NCBI GenBank assembly: GCA_024195265.1
Contig: JAJLRJ010000011.1
Span: 26,622,792 to 26,686,791, forward strand
DNA length: 64,000 bases
Source: Dendrophyllia cribrosa
Taxonomy: Eukaryota; Cnidaria; Anthozoa; Scleractinia; Dendrophylliidae
Direction: 5' to 3'
Made by a program: the position numbers and the translations under genes
Shown: one piece after another, positions 1 through 10,400 of the stretch
Layout: each line of letters starts with the position of its first letter
Numbering within the stretch: position 1 is the first letter of the stretch
Notes under the pieces: model-generated
Told to the model about the DNA's origin: nothing
Database searches by the model: none
Seen by the model: the letters and a program-made list of their open reading frames with translations, nothing else

Positions 1-755
1 AAGGACAAATTCCCTTGAAAACATCACATGACCTACATTGGGGAAACAAAACATATAAGCTAAAGAGGTCTATTGCAAACTATGCAGGCAACTCCAGGGA
101 TCTGAGGCAAAAGAACAAGGGGGGAGGGGGTGGAGACAATATTTTTATCTCTCCTCGCATACCCCCTACCCATTCATGCTCAAGCCCTTTACTCGTCCCC
201 ATTCCTCCTCTTCCTCTATTGCATAAAAGAGTTACAGAGGAGGAGGTGCTAGGAAACTGTGGATATTGTAACACTGCATGCCAAATGGTACTAAAGCCAC
301 ATTCGTATCCTTCTAAATTCAGTAAGGGTGCACTTTTTAGATTATTTATTTTGTAGGGGAAGTGTTTTGGGGATTCAGTGTCGTTTCAAAAACAAAAAAT
401 CTTTTCAAAACCGAAAAATAGTGGTAGTGTCAATGCTTTTGATAAATTATCACCCTAGTGTACGCACATACACTGTACCAAAACTGTCAATAAGTGTCTC
501 TAGTCATAGAGGGACTGGGTCTCTGGTTTTCTAACATTTTTGTTAGAAATACATAAAATAAGCCATGATTTGTTCCTCTTTCAGGAATTGGTTGATTTCT
601 TTCTCTTGGTGTTCGTATTTATTTTGTTATTTATACATGAAGGTCAAAATCTCCTTGACACTGCCTTTTTAAGCCACATTCTTATACCTCAGAATTCAGT
701 CAAGAGAGTGCTTTTCAGATTATTTATTTAAAAGCCATTTTGCGTATTTCCGCAT
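1..755. other. No gene recognised; locally duplicated AT-rich sequence
   Basis: Open frames here look accidental. A stretch of about 65 bp at 296-358 is repeated with changes at 671-733, so this is old repeat DNA or an intron of a gene to the left. Confidence 0.4.
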
Positions 756-1165
756 AATTGAAGGCTCCCGACAATAACGTCCTAAGTGTGTTTTTGGTAA
801 CTTTCACCAAAATTGTATGTTTTAGTAAAAGCACAGTTTTGTCAACTTAATGATTTATTATTGTTAAGGTACTTAAAACAGATCCAAAATGGGGAAGAAA
901 ATCCACATCTTTGAGAAAATGTTTTGGGCCCTTATGACACCCTATGACCTCTAGGACACCCTATGTATCTTTTAAAAAAAATTATTCTGTTTGAAGATAG
1001 AAGATTTGTTGACCTGGTTTAAATCCTTTCAGTCATACACCTGTATTTACATGATCCAGTTATAATTTTGGCAAGTGAGTCCCTTTCGAGGCTAAAAATC
1101 CAAGATTTCAGGGAAAATTTTTCCAAAAACATACTTAGGACGTTATTGCCGGGAGCCCTTCAATT
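756..1165. mobile_element. MITE with about 40-bp terminal inverted repeats
   Basis: AATTGAAGGCTCCCGACAAT and onward at 756-795 is the inverse of 1125-1165 (AACGTCCTAAGT/ACTTAGGACGTT shared). No coding capacity. No clear target duplication. Confidence 0.7.
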
Positions 1166-1410
1166 GTGTCATTCTGCAATAATATTTGCCACATGCCATT
1201 TGATCACACCATAGTCCAAAATGGCAGTATTTTTTTATTCCTTATATTCATGTAATTCAACCTCTCTTTGCCTCGTCAGCATGCACAAAATAATAAAAAA
1301 AATTCAAGGGAAAATGAGGCATTTCTGTCATTCTGCCTTATACTGATCACTTATACTATCAGAGGTGTTTCTTTATACTTTCAACAGTTTTCTAACGGCA
1401 GGGGTAATTT

Positions 1411-1550
1411 GCCGAACGACGAACGCTGAATGCCGAACGCCGAACGCCGAACGCCGAACGCCGAACGCCGAACGCCGAACGCCGAACGCCGAACGCCGAA
1501 CGCCGAACGCCGAACGCCGAACGCCGAACGCCGAACGCCGAACGCTGAAT
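1411..1550. repeat. Heptamer array (CGAACGC)n, left copy
   Basis: About 20 nearly perfect 7-bp units, preceded by CAGGGGTAATTTGC and followed by GAATGTCTGTCAGCGG. The same three blocks recur inverted at 7048-7118. The open frames across it are products of the 7-bp period. Confidence 0.95.
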
Positions 1551-1712
1551 GTCTGTCAGCGGTTAATCTTGTGAAACATGTGCTTCACCATGGCGGAGCG
1601 AATTGTCATTTCGAGCAGGCGTTAAGTCTTGTACTACCAATAAAACAACATTTAACCTGTAATTCTAGTAACCTCACATGATCGAATGTAAAAAAAAAAT
1701 GTAAAAAAAAAG

Positions 1713-2030
1713 TATATAGGGGAAAGCAAACGCACGATTCGTGAACGCTTCACAGAACACAGACAAATAAATGAAATGAAATGAAACAAATAAATGAAAT
1801 GAAATGAAAAATGAGAACACAGTCAAGGGACAAACAACCCACATCACGCCAACTCCACAGCAGCGGTCCCTACACATTTCAACTTACCAGGCATCTCTTC
1901 CGCGGACATGAGACTCATCCCGCCTGAACTGCAGCCTACCATCAATGCTTCCCGTCGAAAAGCACGCGAGGCCTTTTTAATTCATAGAGGGAACACTTTA
2001 TCACCAGAAGGCATTAGGAACGAACGCTGA
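1713..2030 (+). pseudogene. Penelope-like GIY-YIG endonuclease C terminus, broken
   Basis: Frame reads YIGESKRTIRERFTEHRQ, then (ATGAA)n expansions at about 1768-1812 destroy the frame, then FNLPGISSADMRLIPPELQP and RKAREAFLIHRGNTLSPEGI to TGA at 2028. This is the end of the GIY-YIG domain and the RKAR..L..RG..L.P.GIN tail of Penelope-like proteins. The reverse transcriptase is missing. Confidence 0.8.
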
Positions 2031-2162
2031 ACTCAGTTTTGTATCATACACTTTATATTATTTTTATCTTATGTTTACAAGTGCGCTGTCTACATGTCAT
2101 GTATTAGCCATGTATTTTTCAAATTTAAGGAGCCGTTACAATGTTTTCTTTCAGTATAGCCC

Positions 2163-2205
2163 TGGCCCTGAGGAATACTAGTTCTATTAGTCGAAATATT
2201 GGCCA
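2163..2205 (+). ncRNA. Hammerhead ribozyme-like motif at Penelope 3' end
   Basis: TGGCC (2163-2167) can pair with GGCCA (2201-2205) as stem I. Between them lie CTGAGGA, a stem II (TACTAG..TTAGTC, weakened), GAAA, and TATT in place of a very short stem III with AUU as cleavage triplet. Sequence pattern only; activity not shown. Confidence 0.5.
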
Positions 2206-2477
2206 TTTAACAAATCTGCCCTTTGCCGTACTGCCAGCCTTGCATTCAGCTTTATATTTCAGTGAATTAACACTCGCTGATGTATGCGATGTGATCACCT
2301 TCACCTCCCGATTCATCGCTAAAACGAAGACAGAATGGCAAATGTTATTAACTAGATAGAGCAGACTCCACAAAAGACGAATGTAATGCGAAGTGTCCTA
2401 AAACAATTGGGTAGTAAAAATATAAAGCTGAATGCAAGGCTGGCACTATACGGCAACGGGCAGATTTATTATTAAGA

Positions 2478-2520
2478 TGGCCAATATTTTGACTCATAGA
2501 ACTAGTCTTCCTCAGGGCCA
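2478..2520 (-). ncRNA. Degenerate hammerhead-like motif, inverted copy
   Basis: Reverse strand has TGGCC, CTGAGGA, stem II around GACTAGTTCTATGAGTC, then AAAA where GAAA is needed, then TATT and GGCCA. The lost G of the core suggests a dead copy. Confidence 0.4.
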
Positions 2521-2533
2521 GGGCTATACTGAA

Positions 2534-3526
2534 CATCGCTCGGAATGCCATTGTCTTTCGCGACATGTACTTACAGTGCCCAGTTTCTTGATGCGCAGCA
2601 TAATTATTTGCATGTACAGAAAAGCTCTGGGAATACTCTAGTCTCTAGTCTCTTGGCAGGTTCAACTGCTGTCAATTCCACGGTTTGATGCGTGATGTAA
2701 AACCCAAGGTGTGATAAAGTTAACAATCGTGCTGTAATTAAAGGTGGGCCGCGCTCTTTTCTAAGCATTTTGTCAACAAATTCGTGTGCGGCAAGATTTT
2801 ATTTTTTTTTTAAATCTTTAGATTCGCAATGGTTAGAGCGCGATGACAAAAACATTTTCCGCAGAACATGGTTTTCAGTTAAAAGCGTTGCCAAATAGCG
2901 AGCGCGATGCGCGGGTCACTCGCTTGTTCGTTACACTTTTTTACTTGCGCTCTTTACAGAACTTTAATATGGCGGACGACTGAAGAGGCTCGAAGACCGG
3001 AATTTTTTATCAAACTACCGCGTTTTAACATTGTTTAGATCGTTTTAAAGTTATTTTAAGTGCGTCGAATGTTTATAAAAGACGTGATGTCTTATTCTTC
3101 TCGCTCTTTACAGAGCGTTATGTCAACAAATTCGTGTACGGCAAGATTTTCATTTTCACTAGTTAGATTCGCAATGGTCAGAGTACGATGGCAAAAACAT
3201 TTTCCGCAGAACATGGTTTTCATTTTTTTCCATACTGAAATCAGTGAAAAAAAACGAATTTTAGAACGCGATTCGATAGTAGTTGTCCAAATCTCAGGCA
3301 AATAAAAAGGGTCTTAAATGATTCCTTAACACCTTTTCTGAAAAAGCCAGAGTGAACCTAACCGCGAAAGTACTCAGTTTTTTGTTATGGAGTAAAACAT
3401 ACACCTTGTTTCGTCATTTTCCCCCATTTTCTTTGTAATTTGGCTCTTTTGTCAGAGGGAAGCTTTTCAAATTTAGCGCTCTGGACCGTAAGAAGTTCCC
3501 GGATATGTCGCTGTATTCTCGGCGAT
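2534..3526 (+). repeat. Tandem duplication, unit A1 (shortened)
   Basis: Matches 4192-5793 from GAATGCCATTGTC to TATTCTCGGCGATGA, but lacks the part equal to 4873-5487. Each unit also contains an internal repeat of about 345 bp beginning TTTTGTCAACAAATT (2769, 3118, 4423, 4768). Confidence 0.8.
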
Positions 3527-4190
3527 GACACCTAGTGATGCCAGTCATGGAGTAGCGTGCACCCCGCAGAACACTTTGTGATTCCAGTCATGGAGTAGCG
3601 TGCCAACCCCCAGGATACTTTGTGATGGCAGTCATGGAGTAGCGTGCACCCCCCGAGGACACTTTGTGATGCCAGTCATGGAGTAGCGTGCCACCTCCCA
3701 GGACACTTTGTGATGCCAGTTACGGAGTACCGTGCAACCCCCTAGGACACTTTGTGATGACAGTCATGGAGTAGCGTGCACCCGCCTAGGACACTTTGTG
3801 ATGCCAGTCACGGAGTAGCGTGCCACCCCTTAGGACACTTTGTGATGCCAGTCATAGAGTGGCGTGCACCCCCAGGACACTTTGTGATGTCAGTCATAGA
3901 GTAGCGTGCACCCGCCCAGGACACTTTGTGATGCCAGTCATAGAGTAGCGTGCCACCCCCCCCCCCCCCCCCAGGACACTTTGTGATAGCAGTCATGGAG
4001 TAGCGTACCACCCCCCCCCCCCCCCAGGACACTTTGTGATGTCAGTCATAGAGTAGCGTGCACCCCCCAGGACACTTTGTGATGTCAGTCATGGAGTAGC
4101 GTACCATCTCTCAGGACACTTTGTGATACCAGTCATGGAGTAGCGTGCACCCCCCCAGGACACATTGTGATGCCAGTCATGGAGTAGCGA
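3527..4190 (+). repeat. Minisatellite, 44-46 bp units each with a C run
   Basis: About 15 units of GGACACTTTGTGATGCCAGT..TGGAGTAGCGTGCACC followed by 4 to about 20 C. Two units (near 3955-3972 and 4009-4025) have long C runs. A lone unit sits at 26137-26180 in RNGTT intron 17. Confidence 0.95.
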
Positions 4191-4191
4191 G

Positions 4192-5793
4192 GCATCGCCC
4201 TGAATGCCATTGTCTTTCGCGACATGAAGCATAATTATTTGCATATACAGCCCAGTCGGTTGTATTCGCTCAACAGAATAAGCTTTGGGAATACTCTAGG
4301 CTCTAGTCTGGCAGATTCAGCTGCTGTCAATTACACGGTTTGATGCGTGATGTAAGTCCCAAGGTGCGATAAAGTTAACAATCGTGCTGTAATTAAAGGC
4401 GGGCCGCGCTCTTTTCAAAGCATTTTGTCAACAAATTGGTGTGGGGCAAGATTTTCATTTTGACTCGTTAGATTCGCAATAGTCGGAGTACGATGGCAAA
4501 AACATTTTCCGCAGGACATGGTTTTCAGTTAAAAGCTTTGCCAAATAGCGAGCGCGATGCGCGGGTCACTCGTTTGTTCGTTACCCTTTTTCACTCGCGC
4601 TCTTTACAGAACTTTAATATGGCGGACGACTGAAGAGGCTCAAAGACCGAAATTTTTTATCAAACTATCGCGTTTTAACAGTGTTTAGATCGTTTTAAAG
4701 TTATTTTAAGTGCGTCGAATGTCTATAAAAAACGTGATGTCCTGTTCTTCTCGCTCTTTACAGAGCGTTTTGTCAACAAATTCGTGTGCGGCAAGATTTT
4801 CATTTTGACTCGTTAGATTCGCAATGGTCAGAGTACGATGGCAAAAACATTTTTCGCAGAACATGGTTTTCAGTTAAAAGCGTTGCCAAATAGCGAACGT
4901 GAATCACGGGTCACTCGCTTGTGCGTTGCGTTTGTTTCTCGTGCTCTTTACATAGCGTTTTGCAGTCCAGATCTAGACGCGCTCTTTTACTCTATCGGTT
5001 AACGTAGTTCAGACCTAGAGTATATTAACTGAGGTTTTAAAAAATAATATAGGCATTTCTATTTGCCGGATCCATATGATCGTCCCTTTGGCACTTTCAT
5101 TTAAAATATTATGAGGGTGGTTATAATACACGTGAAATAAATGATGGCTTCTCTTTGAAATCCTAACTTGAACAAGCAAAAAGCAAGCGTCCGTCTCTCA
5201 CGACTGAGGGAACATTGTTTGTGTTGAGATAATTATTCAAATTTGAATCCGTTTGCCGGTCTCGTGGAAGTTTGTAGGAAGACATTTTGGAGCGTCATTT
5301 TTAGTTTAGAGAACATTTTCTAGATGAAATATTGCTTTGATACTATTTCCACGCATCGTATTAAATCCAAACTTCGCCAATCTTTTTTTAGACACGAGGC
5401 TAACATTTCCAAGGTGACATGAGGGTGAACCTTAGTTAGCAAGTCCTTTCCTTGAAGAGAAAGACCATCCTGAATATCAATGCCGTGTTTTTTCCATACT
5501 GAAATCAGCGAAAAAAACGAATCTTTAGAACGCGATTCGATAGTAGTTGTCCAAATCTCAGGTAAATAAAAAGGGTCTTAAAATGATTCCTTAACTTCTC
5601 TTCTGAAAAAGCCAGGCTGAACCGAACCGCCAAAGAACTTAGTTTTTTGTTATGGAGTAAAACATACACCTTGTTTCGCCATTTTTCCCAATTTTCTTTG
5701 TAATTTGGCTCTTTTGTCAGACGGAAGCTTTTCAAATTTAGCGCTCTGGACCGTAAGAAGGTCCCGGATATGTCGCTGTATTCTCGGCGATGA
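4192..5793 (+). repeat. Tandem duplication, unit A2 (full length)
   Basis: Longer partner of 2534-3526. On the reverse strand its end runs without a break into the Penelope fragment 5915-6270, so the unit was probably carried by that element. Confidence 0.75.
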
Positions 5794-5914
5794 GAAAACA
5801 TTGTAACGGTTCCTAATATTTGAAAAATACATAGTTATAAATGATTGGCTAATACATGACATGTAGACAGCGCACTTGTAAAGATAAGATAAAAATAATA
5901 TATAGTGTATGAGT

Positions 5915-6270
5915 TCAGCGTTCGTTCCTTCGGTTAATGCCTTCTGGTGATAAAGTGTTCCCTCTATGAATTAAAAAGGCCTCGCGTGCTTTTCGACGGG
6001 AAGCATTGATGGTAGGCTGCAGTTCAGGCGGGATGAGTCTCATGTCCGCGGAAGAGTGACCTGGTAAGTTGAAAAGTGTTGGGACCGCTGCTGTGGAGTT
6101 GGCGTGATGTGGGTTGTTTGGAACCTCGTTCCCAGGGTCTCTCATCTTCTCCTCCAGGAGGCGGGAAGATGAGAGACCATGGGAACGAGGTTGGGTTATT
6201 TGTCCCTTGTCTGTGTTCTGTGTTCGTGAAGCGTTCACGAATCGTGCGTTTGGTTTCCCCTTTGTACTGT
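5915..6270 (-). pseudogene. Penelope-like GIY-YIG endonuclease C terminus, inverted copy, interrupted
   Basis: Reverse strand reads KGETKRTIRERFTN, NNPHHANSTAAVPTLFNLPG, SSADMRLIPPELQPTINASR and GNTLSPEGINRRNER to stop at 5915. A 70-bp palindrome (6122-6190) splits it. Same family as 1713-2030 but without the ATGAA expansion, hence an independent copy. Confidence 0.8.
6122..6190. mobile_element. Short palindromic element inside the Penelope fragment
   Basis: CCTCGTTCCCAGGGTCTCTC and its inverse GAGAGACCATGGGAACGAGG enclose CATCTTCTCC..GGAAGATG. About 68 bp, almost perfectly self-complementary. Confidence 0.75.
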
Positions 6271-6329
6271 TTTTTTTTTTACATTTTTTACCAGTTCGAT
6301 CATATATGTGAGGTTACTAGAATTACAGG

Positions 6330-6833
6330 TTAAAGGGGCTATGTCGCAAGGTGAGTCTGCGCAATGAGTCCCTGTCATGTGACGTCACCTGACGTCACGC
6401 ATGTCAAATTTCTATTGTTCCTTCCCGGATCGCGGCAAGTGTTATCGCGCTTGCACTCGTGTCGAACCACGCGAGGTAAACTTCGACCTGATTCCCACCT
6501 TCTTCTAACGGCGAGACGCTTATTTGGAGATAACATTGGGCGACCGGTGAGGAATCGTCGCCCTCCCCAACTTCCACCGCTACTGGAAGACATCAAATTT
6601 TTCGAAGGTACGACCAACAAATCGCAGAAATAATTTAACAAAAATCTAGCCAAGTAAATACTCTAACTAATTTGTAAACTCGAGATCTATCCTTCCACGC
6701 AATACGACGGGATGGAACGGATTGCAGCGAATTCGACAGTAATGGCCGCCAACTTGATAAAAAGCTACCGGACGTTTTTCAAGTTGGTAGTACCCAGTAC
6801 TCACCCGCCATCCTTGCGACATAGCCCCTTTAA
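6330..6833. mobile_element. TTAA-bounded MITE, 504 bp
   Basis: Begins TTAAAGGGGCTATGTCGCAA and ends with its exact inverse; TTAA at both ends fits piggyBac-type target duplications. Internally two CRE-like TGACGTCA sites lie 11 bp apart (6381-6400). Confidence 0.75.
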
Positions 6834-7059
6834 CTGTTGTTTTATTGGTAGTGCAAGACTAGACTGTCTTTATATACCTGCTCGAAATAACAATAAGCGA
6901 GTTCGGAGTTTGGAGAATAGGTTCAGTGGGCATGCGTTTTTATCCCGAGATTATTCTCTTCTTTTGTTATTTAAAATAGTTGAATTTTATCCCGACGCGC
7001 GCGCATGTTTTTTAGAACTCCGAATTAGCATGTTTCGCTAGATAAACCGCTGACAGACA

Positions 7060-7107
7060 TTCGGCGTTCGGCGTTCTGCGTTCGGCGTTCGGCGTTCGGC
7101 GTTCGGC
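7060..7107. repeat. Heptamer array (GCGTTCG)n, right inverted copy
   Basis: About seven units, reverse complement of 1411-1550, flanked by CCGCTGACAGACATTC and GGCAAATTACCCCTG. Confidence 0.9.
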
Positions 7108-7118
7108 AAATTACCCCT

Positions 7119-7367
7119 GAGAATACATGCTTGTCAAGATTTGGTTACCATGGAAACTGTCAAGTCTATCAAAAAAGTCTTCACCAAAAAAAAGCGGCGA
7201 GGGAAATGGTAACGAGTTGTAAAAGGTGCACGAGAACGAGGCAATTTATAAACATGGCTGCCGAATGTAAGAAGACGGAAGCCGGGAATATCCCTTAGGA
7301 AATGGCTTTTTTCGGCGATGATTTCCTAGGAACTCTTGACAAACTACAGTAGATTACAAAGAAAAAG
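7119..7367 (+). promoter_or_regulatory. Probable RNGTT promoter and 5' UTR, with a 14-codon upstream ORF
   Basis: This short gap lies between the end of the left composite repeat and the RNGTT start codon. It contains ACATGGCTGCCG, resembling a YY1-type site, and CGGAAG, an ETS-type core. An upstream ATG at 7254 opens a 14-codon frame closed by TAG at 7296-7298. Whether 7254 lies inside the transcript is unknown. The promoter role is inferred from position. Confidence 0.35.
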
Positions 7368-7422
7368 ATGTCTGTACCACCACGCTGGCTGAATTGCCCC
7401 AGAAAAAGCCAAATTATCGCAG
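7368..7422 (+). CDS. RNGTT: RNGTT exon 1
   Basis: Starts ATG-TCT-GTA and encodes [18 protein letters not shown] plus one base. The PPRWLNCP core matches the start of animal capping enzymes, which fixes this short first exon although it is too short to stand out as an ORF. The donor is GTATGG at 7423. Confidence 0.93.
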
Positions 7423-10400
7423 GTATGGTTTGAGCAAGTTGTGTCAACAACAACGACGAAAAACATCTAAGCTTAAATCCCACGACTTTGGTACCGTTTG
7501 TGAGATTAAGCTCATTTTTTAGGACAAATAAATGAGTAAGATGGTGTACTAATCAATAAAATGATAAATCAATAACATAGTATTAAACTGTAGGATATTT
7601 CTCCATTTGCATTTTACAATTCGTGATGTACATGTTTACGTATACGATTGTCCTCATGAGAACGAAGCTATTGTAGGCTTTCCGGTCATGTACTAAGCGC
7701 TGTGAGCTTTCATTTTTCATTAGGGGCACCTCTTTTGTGGGAGGGTAATATAATCCAAATTTGAGAGTACAATAAGACGGGAGAGGGTTTAATTTGTCAT
7801 TGTTATTTATTTTTTTCCATTTATGCATTATAAATACTTAATTTGTTTAATTCAGAACAATAGCACCAGCGAACTTTCTTCACCCTGACAAAGGTGGACA
7901 AAATCTACCGCAACTTTATTGAAAAACAAACAGCTCGGTTCAAAAAACTTTTTTAAAAATCTTTCTAATAGTACAGTTCAATATATAATCCATTGTATAA
8001 ACTTTTAAACATAGTGTATTTATGCTTTAGTGCGATTATACAGTATGTTTCGTTCTGATAACAGGAAAGAAATTACCACCAAAAAAATAATGCACACAAA
8101 ACTTTTTTCCACAACATCTTTCCAACTGCTGAGCATGAGATTTCCAATTATCACTGTTAAATATAAAAGCACATTGAAAACAATTCACACCAAACACATC
8201 AACTTTGGATCTATAAGACCCAACAGCACTCTACAGCAACTACTGCTCTACTATGGCCAGTTAATGTTGGCTCAGGATAGCTGTTGTGGGGAGGATGAAC
8301 TGTAAGTTAAAGGTTGCACCATCTTGCATATTGCTAATATTAAGAGTTGGACTCATATACAGTCGAACACCATTGATTTGGACACTGAAGGGACCACGGC
8401 AACTGTCCATATTATCGGGGTGTCTGTATTAAGCAGGTTCACATAGATTTTGTTTTGAAGGAAAAATACAGTACATTACCACATGTAACCCCACTGAGAC
8501 ACTAGAAAATTATGATAAGTAATAGTAATTGGACTGAGTGGAGTACGATTCGGGGAGTAATCGGGCGATTAATGTCAAATTGGCCGAGCGTATAGCGCAA
8601 GGACAATTTGAAATTACGAGCATGATTACCCCTGAATTGTACGACACGAAGTTCAATAACTAATTAATCAAATCAATAACAAAATTTGAGATTAAAAAGT
8701 CTATGGAGTTTTTTGTACTCAAAATGTTTAGGATATTTTCTATCAGTTTGAAAGCAGGAGGAAACAACGAGAAAAAGAACCCATTAAGTGCACCTGATTG
8801 AGGTGCCCGCAACGTAGGTGTCCAATTTTACAACTTTTTGTAATTGGACACTCACGTGACCGCGCGTCAATTATGTAAGAAATAGGCGCATGGATGACCA
8901 ATCACAATCGAGAATTTTGTTATTGATATGATTAGACAAGTAATAACGGGGTGTCTGTAATAACGACGTGTCTGTAAAGTGGAGTTTAACTGTACCTAAA
9001 CTGATTTCTGTTATTTGTTATCCACATTACCAGCCATTTTGTGCACCCACATTATTTTATTCTCTCAATCAACTGAAACTTGAGCCTAATTCACGTTAAG
9101 TAGACAGAATTTGAAAATATTTTTCAGATAAATTTCTTGCCTTCAAAACACCACTGGGGCCTCGATATGATGATGACATTCCTGAGGGAAATCGATTTCA
9201 GCTGCCAATGTTGTTTGCATACCTGCAGTCACTAAAGGTAAGAGTTTATTTGGTTATCTTGACTTATAGTCTAAGAGTGGTTTTCATTTCACTGTCGCAG
9301 GGCTGTCATAAAGGGCCGAGGGGGGGGGGGGGGGGGGGGAGGCCAGGGGCTAGAGGGGGTGGATTTCCCCCAGGTACTACCCATTAAGCCGCATCTTCTT
9401 TCATAAACAAACAAAGCAATGCTACTAATAGAACTGTTTTTTCCTGACTACTTTTTCCATTACCCAGGTTACTTCAAAAATTAATTTCCTTTGCTTAAGT
9501 TTAACATTACCAATGATTGCTAAAATGTGGTTTTGTTCTTAAAACACACATACTGTAAGCACCGTTTTCAATAAAAAGTGAGGTTGTAAAACTGTATTAT
9601 GGCCGTGTGTGTAAGGAGAAGTTTAACTGTATCATTACTGATGAATGTGAATATATGAAGATCATATATTCATATGTATCATTACTATATCTAACTCTTG
9701 TTAACATATTAACTTTCAGGTGAGGTTAGGATTGATCATTGACTTGACAAAAACATCTCGCTTTTATGACAAAAGAGAAGTGGAAAAGGCAAGAATCAAA
9801 CATGTCAAAATGCAGTGTGAGGGGTCAGTGAAATACTTGTAAAATTTAATTAATATTTATTATTCATTGATAATAATAAATATGAAAATATTATTTTAAT
9901 ATTACATGTTCAGTATTAATTATTAATATTTATTTATTGAAATTTTTAATTACTGTATGAGAGGTCCGAATTTTGCTGCTGTATGTGTACAATGTACAGT
10001 GAAACCCCAATATTAATAACAAAGTGCCAAAAGGGACTGGGGAAAATAATGTGTTCGTTTTAACATAGGTTCATTATAAACAGAGCCCTGATATAACACA
10101 TTTGTGGGAAAACGACCAACTTTTTCAATAATAGTTCAGTACGTACAATGTGTAATCAAATTTTAATACGAATTGGTAAGAACGATTTACGCACAATCCA
10201 ACACGAAGATTTCCTATTAATATTTTAATTATTCTGAAAAACAAAGTTACAGAAACCACACGATTAGAGCCATTTGCTACCACATTCCGATCATGTTTGG
10301 GGTGTTACACAACTTGTTCAAGGCTTAAATAACGAAATTACAGCAACAAAGAAGCTACAATTTAAAATGAAGCAAAATTCAAATCAAAACAATGTTGTAG

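Larger units (their letters stand above)
1399..7118. mobile_element. Composite repeat with inverted ends (CAGGGGTAA plus heptamer arrays)
   Basis: Both ends read CAGGGGTAATTTGCC inward, then a (GAACGCC)n array, then GAATGTCTGTCAGCGGTT. Inside lie Penelope endonuclease fragments in opposite orientation (1713-2030 and 5915-6270), a tandem duplication (2534-3526 and 4192-5793), a minisatellite and a TTAA-bounded MITE. The CAGGGG termini resemble hAT ends, but the flanking octamers do not match, so a single insertion is not shown. Confidence 0.6.

Noticed and set aside
1365..1681. Open frames encoding RRTPNAE repeats
   Set aside because: Produced by the 7-bp array, which is open in all frames; no flanking coding signal.
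7295..7483. 62-residue reverse frame over RNGTT exon 1
   Set aside because: Antisense shadow of the first exon.
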